In this document: in pieces, positions 13,520-23,910 of the stretch
How positions within the stretch are numbered: the first letter of the stretch is position 1
How the letters are laid out: each line of letters begins with the position of its first letter
Assembly: GCA_905250885.1 (NCBI GenBank)
Contig: CAJNOQ010000084.1
Location: 1-64,000, forward strand
DNA from: Didymodactylos carnosus
Taxonomy: Eukaryota > Rotifera > Eurotatoria > Philodinida > Philodinidae
DNA: 64,000 bases
Reading direction: 5' to 3'
Position numbers and translations under genes: made by a program
The notes under the pieces: generated by a model
The model's database searches: none
The model's input: the letters and a program-made list of their open reading frames with translations, nothing else
Told to the model about the DNA's origin: nothing

Positions 13520-15772
13520 TGTCCATTAAAAATGAAACAACATTATCACTAACAAGGCGCATGTGGCGCTCTCTTGGTATAAACAGACAAACTGTAACAT
13601 ACTTGTCTGTTCCGTATTAAATACGTCACTGGAAGAGAAACGAGCGCTCAATATTGATTCCTGATACAACAATATATAGGTTGCGTTATCAATTAATACT
13701 ATTTGATGCAAATGCTTGTTCGTTCCAGAGAATTTGTTATTGGTTCAAGTATCCATGTCGCAACAATAACTGGTTTCATATTGTGAAACCAGAGGCGTCT
13801 ATCCTGTGGGACGTTTGACGCGCAATGACTCAAACAAAAGTAAGGTGCTACGCTTTTTTGCTTTAGAAATTCATTTCTCAAATGGTACATTGAGAGATCG
13901 ACTCTCTGAAGTGGTACAAAAGACCTCAAATATTGAGGTAGGGATAGACGCTGCTGTGTGAAACATGTCTTTTTCGTTTTCTACTGCAAAAGGTTCACAT
14001 TTATATAACGGACATTGTTTCCAGTTTCCAAATTGACATAGACGTATAAATAAATTATTGATAGCATAGCATCCGACTTTCAGCATGATAAGCGATCGTT
14101 CTATCGAATAACTGATAGAGTCAGAAAGATGACTCATCGCTTCGATAGCTATTGCAACGATCCTACAATTTGAATAAATCTTTAGTTTATTAGCAAGAAT
14201 CAAGTCGTTTAACTTTTTTTCCTTTTACGCTGCCGTTCGATTTCTTAACAAAACTATCATGTACAACTCAGCGAGTCTAAAGCAAGATCGCAATGTCTGT
14301 AGTGGCTGATCAACCATTACTTACATTGGGTTTCATAGCAGCGCGAAGAGCTGTAAAACGCAAAATTATTTCACTTCTCGATGCGATAAGATTTCGTGCA
14401 TAAGTTTTCACTGTTATTGTCAATTTAAACTAAGAATACGAGCTCATGATTTTTTTTCATTCAGATTATAGCAATTCAACCAATAGGCTAACATCAGCAA
14501 ATAAATCTCGAAATGTTATAGTGACCAGAAATCATTCATTCTGAAAATTTCCAATACATAGATACAATAGAAGACGTTTGTGGACATCTACTTGACTTTG
14601 AAATGGTTGAAATTCTAACTTGATGTGTTACCAATTTAGGATACAAATATTAAGCAAATGAGTAATCTCAACAGCATACTTTTTAAAAGGATATTCAAAA
14701 ACAATATAAACTGAATACATGACACACTAATAAAGTCAATGATACTATAGAAAGAGAGACATTTATCACAAAGATGATATTATGGTTCCGAGATTAGTAA
14801 AATTATCATTTCTGGACTGGTGTTTTATCCAGCGGAATAACAAAAATGTTTCTTGTTTTCACTTCGTTTAGAAAAGGGTCAGATAATAGATTAAGAGTAA
14901 AATCTAATTAGAATTTGTATTATTTACTCGTTGCTACTACGTCACTGGAGTGTTAGTGATTGCCAAATTTTAATATTTTGTATATTAATATTGTAGTAGT
15001 ACGCGAGGCATTCAAAGAAAACTTCCATTTTGAATGAGTGTTTCAATATTTTAATCTAAAACTGTCAAATTAAGAGAATAAATGAGTATCTTTTTTGTAG
15101 TTAATACTGCTCGGTATGTATTAAGTCTCTATAGACCTAAGAAAGTCTATTATTTTGTCATTGTAACAATGACAGACTGATTAAATTGCAATATACGTGT
15201 TACGTGAGAAAATTATCGCTCAAATGGCTCAACCAGATTTTGTAAATCGCATGCCTCAAAGGTTTAAAACGAAAATTCTTTCAAACGGAAATCTTCAAGA
15301 AAAATTTAATTTATTTCTAAGTAGCGCCTCTAGAAAACTATGACGAGTTATCTCATTTCATCGATTTTTAAATTAACTTTTAAAAATTACGAACTCAACT
15401 ATTTTTAATTATAGAATAAGGGACTTTTTACTATTAGAGTTAAAATCTTATTCAATTACAAAAAATATCAGAAAGAATTTTAGCTATTGGTAAAAATTAG
15501 AGCTGCTGATTCAAATGTAAAATATTCTAATTCGAGCTTCGGATCCAAATACAATAAATTTATTACAACTTCTTTTGACTTTAAGTGAAAATAACATTAC
15601 GGATACTTTCTATATTCTATTCAACGATATGTTTTGAGTTTTCAGCTTAAAAATTCTCTGTATAATGAAAAATTTGTTGTTTCGTGTAAGCATCAATATC
15701 ACTTTCATTCTAAAGACGAAAACTTCTTACCACATACGGTGCAACATTTTAAACATAACACTGAATTAAAAT
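13520..15772. other. Intergenic DNA with weak minus-strand open frames
   Basis: Three consecutive minus-strand open frames at 13,526-14,203 have a more protein-like mix of residues than their surroundings, including two Cys-Pro-Leu/Tyr-Lys-Cys-like pairs around 13,990. They have no recognised motif and no convincing splice sites linking them. The remainder shows nothing definable. Confidence 0.3.
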
Positions 15773-16200
15773 GTGTACGGCCTGTCCACGTAACGCCTGA
15801 TTCCGTCACGATTTTTGTTGTTTTGCGAGCCTCTTAGCGTTCGAACAAAAGGAAACTAAGGAATTGTTTAGATGTAGTCTTGTAGAGAAAAGTAAGCTGA
15901 ACAAAATGTGATATTTTCTGTTTCCGCAGAATATCGTGGTCGTCAAGTACAACAAAATTTTTACGAGCTCCAATCAAAAGTCCGCCCAAACGGGGCTCGT
16001 AAAATTTTGTTATATTTGAGAACCACGACACTCTGCGGAAACAGAAAATATCACATTTTGTTCAGCTCACTTTTCTCTACAAGACTAGATGTAAACGGTC
16101 CTTGAGTTTCCTTTTGTTTGAGCGCTACGAGACTTGTAAAACAACAAAAATCGTGACGGAATCACGAAAAGGCGACCGTTACGTGGAGAGGCCGTGTAAC
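15773..16200. mobile_element. Foldback element with arms of about 200 bp (long inverted repeat)
   Basis: The left arm (about 15,773-15,969) and right arm (about 15,993-16,200) are reverse complements with scattered mismatches and small indels, around a 23-base loop. Shared blocks include CACGTAACG, ATTCCGTCACGATTTTTGTT, ACAAAAGGAAACT, AGTCTTGTAGAGAAAAGT, GAACAAAATGTGATATTTTC and TGTTTCCGCAGA. The outer part of the left arm lacks a short piece present in the right. No transposase, clear target duplication or second copy was found. It is a nonautonomous foldback element or an inverted duplication; transcription would give a long hairpin. Confidence 0.85.
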
Positions 16201-18117
16201 GCAGTATAAGATAATTTGAATTCATATAGTCATCGAACTTTCTTAGAACATCAACGAATATCCCAGAATGTCTACTATCAAAATCCATAATGATCTGTGC
16301 GTCGGTGAAGGTTCTTAGAAAAGCTTTTCAAAAGGCTAATAAACATGACTTTTTTGGGAATTGAATTGCGTCCACAGAAAATCGAAGCCACAAATATTTT
16401 CATGCATGTCAATTTATATGGCAAATATTTCTGAAGAAAATGAGACTCCTCACAACTCGAGGCGATATTTTTTTAGCAAACGTCATGAGCCTTAAGATAT
16501 CTGCCCTATGCTAGCGCCACTCGAAACTATTCCCACCTTAATAACATTTCATATTTGCAGACATTTTTGGACAGTTTGAGTGACGGAAAGTTTGGTTTGG
16601 TCTCAAATTGAAACAAATACATCTCTCTACAAATTGGTAGAGCTTGATCTTAGATATTTTGCTTTTCCAAATCATGGGAGGCTTAAAAAATCAAAAATTT
16701 TCAAGAGGTAGAGTTCAACTTCTCCACAAAAATACTTCTGGCAGAAAAAACAGATGAAAATTTGAAAATCGGACTCTGTCATCTTGTAGAGGTATGTCTT
16801 AGCTTCACTTTGAGACTGACGTGAGTTCTCGTACATTTGAACTATTTCATTTTAACCCATGTTCCAGCGACATCTTTTAATAATTGATATCTCAAACCTT
16901 GAAAATTCCATTATAACTATTCCTCAACATGTTTGACATTGCCTGAAATTTTTGCTAAGATCAGAGCGGTGATCACTGAGATAGATTTCTGACAGCAAGG
17001 GGGTCTTCAAATGTTTCAGTTCATTTCCATCTTATCATAACCAAAAATAATTTTCCGAGCTCATATCTATCATTTACAGAACGAAAACAAAAGTTCACTA
17101 CAACTGAGCTCATTTGACTTTCTCAATCGAATGAATCGAATGAATCATGTTAAAATCGTGTTTATAGCTCGAGGTGAACGCTGTACGGGAGGGAAAACGT
17201 TCCACTCTCATAAGCATTCGTGAGCGAACATGCTGTTCAATTCTAATTTTTTTATGTCTCGCGATCTGTTATTTTTTGTTAAATATTTTATTCGGCCTTA
17301 GCACAAATCTTTTGTTTACATGATAAATACCGTAAAAAATCATTTCACATAAAAACGCGAACAAATTAACTTGTCAATATAGAAAAATTCGTTTATTTAA
17401 CTAAACATACGGTCTTCTATTACGTATATTATAAATGAGTGATTAACGTTTTCTTCAACATTTAAAGTTTCTTTTTCTATATACTTTCAAGTTTTGTTGT
17501 TTAAAAAATTTTTTATATTTGTCTTTTTTTCTTTTCTTAAAGATTTTTCTTTTTAAAAAGCATTTTTAAGTGTCTGTTCGCGAATCCCTCCTGTGAATAT
17601 TGTTCATAATATACTTCTGTTATTATTGTCAATTGTTGTGTGTTCGAATATATATATTTGATATTCTTTCAATAACAACAATAACAACAAAAAAAAGAAA
17701 GCATGTATACATGACCGAAGACATACACTTGCACGCATTTTTTTATACTTCTTACTTTTGATTTACTTGTGTCAAATATTAAGTATGTGTACTATATATT
17801 ATATTAAAAGTGTACTGTACAATACAAAGCATTAGTGACATTGTTTTTGTTGAGTATCTGTTGATTGTTTAGTGAATACACGTATCGCATAGATTTTAAA
17901 ACGGTTGGAGGATTAAAAAATTTTTATTCACTAAGACAATTTTTGTTAATTGAAATTTATTTTAAAAGTAGAATTTTATGAACTCGATAATTAGTCTTGA
18001 ACAAAAGTAAGGCATATCAATCAATTTTTTGAAGTAATATCTTATCATCTAACTCTTTTAGTTATAAGACATTTTTTGACGACATGACTTGATGATTCTG
18101 TTGTTCTTCATGTACTT
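16201..18117. other. Intergenic DNA, nothing recognised
   Basis: Slightly less AT-rich than average up to about 17,240. No coding frame, repeat copy or RNA gene could be supported. Confidence 0.5.
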
Positions 18118-18240
18118 CAAAAGTCATGTGCTAGAATCCCAGCGCTGACAAATTATGCAATAACCTTGAGCAACTTACTCGTCTTGGTGCCTTGAATCAT
18201 CTGCTCGATAGAATACTGACGTACATTAAAGTTTTTCCGA
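18118..18240 (+). repeat. SINE remnant resembling CORE-type SINEs
   Basis: The string GCTAGAATCCCAGCGCTGAC followed about 20 bases later by ACCTTGAGCAACTTACTCG and then TTGGTGCCTTGAATCATC has the layout of CORE-SINEs. In those, a tRNA-like B-box region with AATCCCAGC-type sequence is followed by a core containing CTTGGGCAAGTCACTTA-like sequence. The assignment rests on remembered consensus features, not a search. No target duplication or tail was defined. Confidence 0.4.
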
Positions 18241-18494
18241 TTAGTATTCATGGCTTTCCGGAAAAGTTAGTACATGGTTAGTGAATATATACGGAGAACT
18301 TCAGTAATTGTGTGAGAGGATCTCTGCGTCAGAGTTGTGGTTGATGACTAGTAGTGATATGGATAACCATGTGAGAAGCTTGTCAATTCGAGAGGAGATA
18401 TCGCCTATTGAAACTTAACAACACTCTACACCGGCAATGGTAGCCCAAGACTCTTCTTGAGATGTTTCTTCGCTTTAAATTTCAAACAAACACT

Positions 18495-18715
18495 TTATGC
18501 TTGTATTACCCAACCACTCTTCCAAGAGATATTTCGCACTCGAAATATAATTTCGACGAGTCGCCGAGGGTTCAACGCATCGAAAAATGAGATCTCGATC
18601 CCTTGAAACCTTATTTCGAGGACTTGAACTCCAGGTTCGAATTCTAAACTTTCGATCCCGCGACTAAAAATGTTGGGGATTTCTGCTGACGTGAGAGCTG
18701 CCGCACCCATGGATA
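18495..18715. other. GC-elevated patch, possible repeat fragment
   Basis: A 220-base block with many TCGA and CG dinucleotides in an AT-rich context (repeated TCGAAAT, CTCGAT and TTTCGA words), open in one minus-strand frame for 71 codons. The TCGA-rich words recur semi-regularly, which suggests a transposon or satellite fragment rather than an exon. Confidence 0.35.
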
Positions 18716-21046
18716 AACTTTTTCTTTCTACTCTGGTAATGTTACTGTTAGATTAAAATGCGACATTGTTTATTCGAAAAAAAAAGAACATAACTATGTT
18801 TAACAAGTTTTAAATCAATAAATAGTGCAATTAAATGTGACAGTGCTATTAACATGAATTACGAGATAATTTTCTTAAATAATCAGCGTTAGACAAAATA
18901 ACAGTGATGATCCTATGAAGATATTTCAGTATGAAAAAAAAGTAATGTATTAATTATAAGGATTTAAAATTGTCTATATGTGGTCAAAATCGAATTAGTT
19001 TCTTTACTGAGCAAGACTTATCCAACTAAACGAGAAATTAGCCAAATGAATTTAAAGAACTTTGAATGATAAAAGATGTTTTGTTGAAAATAAAATGATC
19101 AATGTAATAATTTTGATCAAAAATCTTATACAAATAGTAAATGAATCAATACACCGGCCAATAAGAGGTTCTTTCTTAAATCCATTAGTTTGTACACAAC
19201 GTTTACCTTTCATTTTCTATTTCTCTTCTCGGAACATTTAAACATATTTTAATTCTTATTTAAATACATCTCTCATCTTATATTATCTCTATCAATATGA
19301 AAACAAAGTCTAATATGTACGTATATTTGAGTTGAAAGATAATATAATCAAAAATGTTTAAAAATTGCTCGATTGGACTTGCCAATTATTATTTTGTTAT
19401 TATTGGATAAAATACACAGAGAAAGAGAAAAAAAAAATAATTCTTTTTTTTTCTTCTCTCTATATCTGAAGAAATACTGTGTAGACTATATATATGTATA
19501 ACCAGAAAATCAACCTTCTATGCAAACAAATCAACGATTTTCAAGAAATAAAAAAAATGATAGAGAGATCATATATGATGGAACGAACATAAAATATAAC
19601 TATACTGTTGTTATTTGTTTCTATTCTCTTATTTTATTAAGACAAATATAGACATAATAATGGAAACAAATGAGAAAGAGATGAGACTATAATATATATA
19701 TATACATGTCATTATTATTACTATTATTAATCTAACGACTGATATTAAGAAGGTATGATATTAACTAGAATAAGATGAAAATTTAAACGTCAAGAGAGAG
19801 ACAGAGAGAGTTAAAAGTTCAATCTTTTACACTCTGAACTCTCAAATTTTCTCTAATCTAATATATTCTCTTCATCATTTTCTTCTCCATTAGTTAAAAT
19901 CATTTAACATATTAGAATGTTGATATATGAAGTTGAGAGAAAAAAACTGTGCTGTCTAATAGCAAACACTATTAGTAGAGAAAAATAGGACTTTTTCAGC
20001 TTATTTTATCATATTCGTCTTTTTCGTGAACGTTTTTAGTACAGTTTGCAAATTTTTAAAGCATATTTTGAAAATATTTATGAATAAAAAAGATCAATTT
20101 TTTTTCTCAAAAAATTAGATAGAACTGACCAATGTTTAAAAGTATCAATTGATATGAGAGAAAAGAAGTGAGTTTTATCTTAACCTAACTTTATTATTTA
20201 TTCTCTTTAGACTTCTTACATTTATGTTCTTAGCATTGAGTTTTTAAAATAAATTATTACTTGTATTTTAATTGAACAAAGAGGCATATGAAAATTAAAA
20301 TAACAAAACGAAAATGTTATTTAAAATCATAATGGAAAAATTGAAGAAAAAAGAAATATTATTGAAAAGAAGAATTGAGAGGAAAAGAGACATTTCTTAT
20401 TGGAATCGAAAAGAAAATAAATGGTTTTTAACAGGAAAAAAAAATAATTCATCGATTGCATTCAACAAAAAATAATTTTTTTACCAATATTATTGTTAAA
20501 AACGGCATAGAATACATATATACACAGAGAGTACTAGTTTTTCTTCAATTTTCTTCGTTTTTTTTATTTTTAATATTTACATTACAAATAATACATCTTG
20601 GATGATCTAAAAATGTAATCAAATAAAGAAAAGAAAAGAGAAGAAAAAAAAAAAAAAACTTCTTATCCAACCAATACGATTGACTTTGTTCTAGACACAG
20701 TATAGTTTATTGATATTTTTTTATAATTAAGTGTGCAAGTATACACGGTCTTATAACAATATTTCATACAGATTTTTATTGTTAAAAAAAAATTGAATTT
20801 CATTTTTATTGTATGAAAATTTTTTCAGGCAAACGTTCTCTAGTAAAGGTAAACAATATTTTATCCAGAGTAATCTCATTTTGAAGGAAGAGGGATGAAA
20901 TATACTACTATATAAACTTATAATATGTATCTTACGCCGTTTTATAATGTTTAATTACAAGTAAATTTATCAGTGATCAGTCAATTAAATTTAAAATGTT
21001 AAAAATATTAAAATTTTCAAAATATATTTTATTCTAGATTGTGATA
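18716..21046. promoter_or_regulatory. AT-rich upstream flank of FoxL1
   Basis: No coding sequence. A TTCTAG acceptor-like motif ends at 21,036, eleven bases before the FoxL1 start codon, so a 5' UTR intron or trans-splice site is likely. Control elements probably lie in this flank, but none can be named from the sequence alone. Confidence 0.4.
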
Positions 21047-22532
21047 ATGGCTCATTTATATGTCAATCATCTTGCAGCAACTGCTGCTTTTAGTTCACCA
21101 TTTTACAGTAGTATTTATGGCCGTGATCCACCAACATCTGCCGAATCGTATGCTCTTATGAGTAGTTATTTGCGTTTATCATCCGAGAAAAAGGAACAAC
21201 ATCAAAAACCTCCCTATTCCTATATTGCACTTATTGCCATGGCTATTAAAAATGCTCCTGATCATAAAATTACTCTTAATGGAATTTATAGTTTTATTAT
21301 GGAACGTTTTCCATATTATCATGAAAATAAACAAGGTTTGAATCATAATTATTTTTCTTTTACAAACTATTGTTTAACCTCTTGGTGTTCCTCCTTTTCA
21401 GGATGGCAAAACAGTATTAGACACAATCTAAGTAAGTTACGACTATTTCTTTATCTTCCAATTATTTTAATTTATCATTTTTAGGTCTCAATGATTGTTT
21501 TATCAAAGTACCAAGAGAGAAAGGTATGTTTTCACTAATCGACCGATTTCCTCCTACTGTAAATGTTTCATTTTATTTTTTTTGACTAATTTAGGCAAAC
21601 CAGGAAAAGGTAAAAATTTTATTCATTTTCTATAATTCAAATAAAATTCTAATTGTTTTCTTTTGTTGATAGGAAATTATTGGACTTTAGATGATCGTTG
21701 CGATGAAATGTTCGAAAATGGCAATTATCGTCGACGAAAAAGACGACCTAAACAAGCTATACATTCTCAAATTTCATCATTGTCAAATTCGACAGTGGAA
21801 TCATCCACAAGTACACCGAGTGGTGGTGGTGGTGGAGGTACTAATAATTATTTATTACGGCAAAGTACAGATTCAGATTCGAATTCATCATTGAAAGAAG
21901 AGGAAGATAGTCCAACGCCGTCCACAAGTACCATATTCCAAAATTCTTATGAACAATTTAATCGTAACGATAATTATTCATATCTTAAAATCGATCAACC
22001 AAGTTTGAACGATTATTATATACAAAAGTCGAATTTAAAACAGTTGGACACGACGAAAACTGGCGACAGTGATCTAAAATCGAAATGTTTAAAACGTACA
22101 CGCTCTAATAGTTCTAATGATACTGTAATTAAAAAACAGAAAAAAACATCAAAATTTTCAATAGAAACATTGATTGGTAAAGATGATGCGATAATACAAA
22201 AAAATTCTACAATAAATAATCATTATATGACAAAGATCCCAAAAGCATTAGAAAATATTCCTATTCCTCCCGTGGATAAATCTTCGAGTTCATCATCGTC
22301 TCCCTTATCAATATCACCGCCTTATTCTATTTCACGCAATTTTCCTTATGGATTATCGTCGTTAAGATCATCAACAATGGCTTGTCGATATAATCCCTAT
22401 ACAGCAGTTATGGCTGCAGCTACGGGAAATTATTCAATATTAAATGGACTCGCTTTAACATCTCCAACATTGTATAATGCAATAACTACAGTGAACGATA
22501 CACTGTACGATTCGAACTATGCTAAATTATGA
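21047..22532 (+). CDS. FoxL1: Forkhead transcription factor, FoxL1-type
   Basis: Sequence-specific nuclear DNA-binding protein. Exons: 21047-21335, 21402-21431, 21485-21523, 21595-21609, 21673-22532; all introns are GT-AG (53-71 nt) and phase-consistent, giving 410 aa. The forkhead domain (about 53-147) starts [14 protein letters not shown], carries the recognition helix [14 protein letters not shown] and ends [15 protein letters not shown]. Wing residues KVPREKGKPGKG and the [11 protein letters not shown] end match FoxL1 better than FoxC or FoxF, and the N-terminus (MAHL, then SSIYG) resembles vertebrate FoxL1. The C-terminal half has a Gly6 run (175-180), Ser-rich linkers and FSIETLIG (286-293), an eh1-type Groucho-binding motif, suggesting repressor activity. 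The start is the ATG at 21,047; an upstream in-frame GTG is not needed. In vertebrates FoxL1 acts in gut and lateral mesoderm. Family certain; subclass likely. Confidence 0.88.
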
Positions 22533-23156
22533 TTTTTTTTTTAACATTCCATTTGTATGAGAGTATGTAAGTGTATGGTAATCTTTTCTTCTGTTAAGAA
22601 TAAAAAACAGTGTGCACAATTAAAATCCTAGCAATAAGATAGAAATTGATTTTCTAAAATTAAAAATGTCAGAAAGTTTCTAGAAATAGTATTTGTTTTA
22701 TCGTACATCTAATTTAGAGTGAAATTGTGTTAACTTTTTTCTAGACTCAATTAATAATGGATTCGATATACTATTGATAATAATATTTTTTAAAAAGCTA
22801 ATTTCTTATGAATATTCTTTCTTACTATAGTGTATAGATCATAATTCACCCCGACTGCGAAACAAATATTGTAATATAAAATGTTCGATGATCTCATCAT
22901 TACTTTGATTTTTATCATTCGTTCGTTCGTTTTATTAATGTGTTATCTTTCTTGCATGTTGTGTCAACTATATATGTAAGAATAACATATTAAATATGTA
23001 TAAACAATAATATTCACTTGTTTGCTTGCTTGTCCGATAATGATAAGCTTATAGAAGTCTAATATGTTCTATTTTATAATTGTTATGTATTTATTGATGA
23101 TGATGGTGATGATGTGTTTATTATAGATAAATGATGATTGTCTACCATTTTTGTTT

Positions 23157-23191
23157 TCTTCTTCTTCTTCTTCTTCTTCTTCTTCTTCTTC
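23157..23191. repeat. (CTT)n microsatellite
   Basis: About eleven CTT units, read directly, within the probable distal FoxL1 3' flank. Confidence 0.9.
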
Positions 23192-23876
23192 GTCTATTTA
23201 TATGCCTCTAGGTTTGTTTTCTTAATAGCATTCACAGTGTATATAGATTTATGTGTTTATAAATGATACGGAATCGATGTTGGACATTTCTACGGATTTC
23301 ATCTTTCTATATACAAATGATGTAATTGTTCTCAATTAATTGCAATTTGTCATACTACTATATTGTGATTTTATTATTATTATTGAAATTGAACTCCATA
23401 TGGCAAAAGTGCGATAAGTAACTAAAATAATATTAACTATAAAAAATATTTCGTCTCTATACTATAAAAATGGATTATCGATTTTAACATCTCTATTCAA
23501 ATGCAGTCTTATAATTTTGAAACAAAAAAATCTCGTTATTTTATCGTGATGTTGATCAACTTTTTTATTATTTTATTTTTGTTGTTGTAAATTTTCTATG
23601 AGGCTAAATGATCAAAATATGAATCGTACTCATTTAATATTGATTAACATTTGTTATTTTGCTTAGTGAATAAAGTGTTTTTAATCGGAAACAAATTTAA
23701 TCGGTTCAAAAAAGAAAATAAGACGGTTCGTGAAATCATACATGCCTGAAGCTGATTTGTTAATTAAACACCAATCAAACAAAAAAAAAAATCTATAATT
23801 CTTTTTTTCTCTTTTCCTTTCTATCCGTTCTTTTTCTTTAGTTTCTTTTTTTTCTGTTTGTTATATGTACTCATAT

Positions 23877-23909
<33 letters not shown>
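23877..23909. repeat. (AAT)n microsatellite
   Basis: About eleven AAT units, read directly. Confidence 0.9.

Positions 23910-23910
<1 letters not shown>

Noticed and set aside
13526-14203. Three minus-strand open frames that might be exons
   Set aside because: No recognised domain, no splice sites joining them in phase; kept only as a note in the intergenic entry.
18600-18660. GGTTCGAATTC as a tRNA T-arm
   Set aside because: No matching acceptor stem, D-arm or A-box at the right distance.
21041-21046. GTG start two codons before the FoxL1 ATG
   Set aside because: Nuclear animal genes start at ATG; MAHL matches FoxL1 N-termini.
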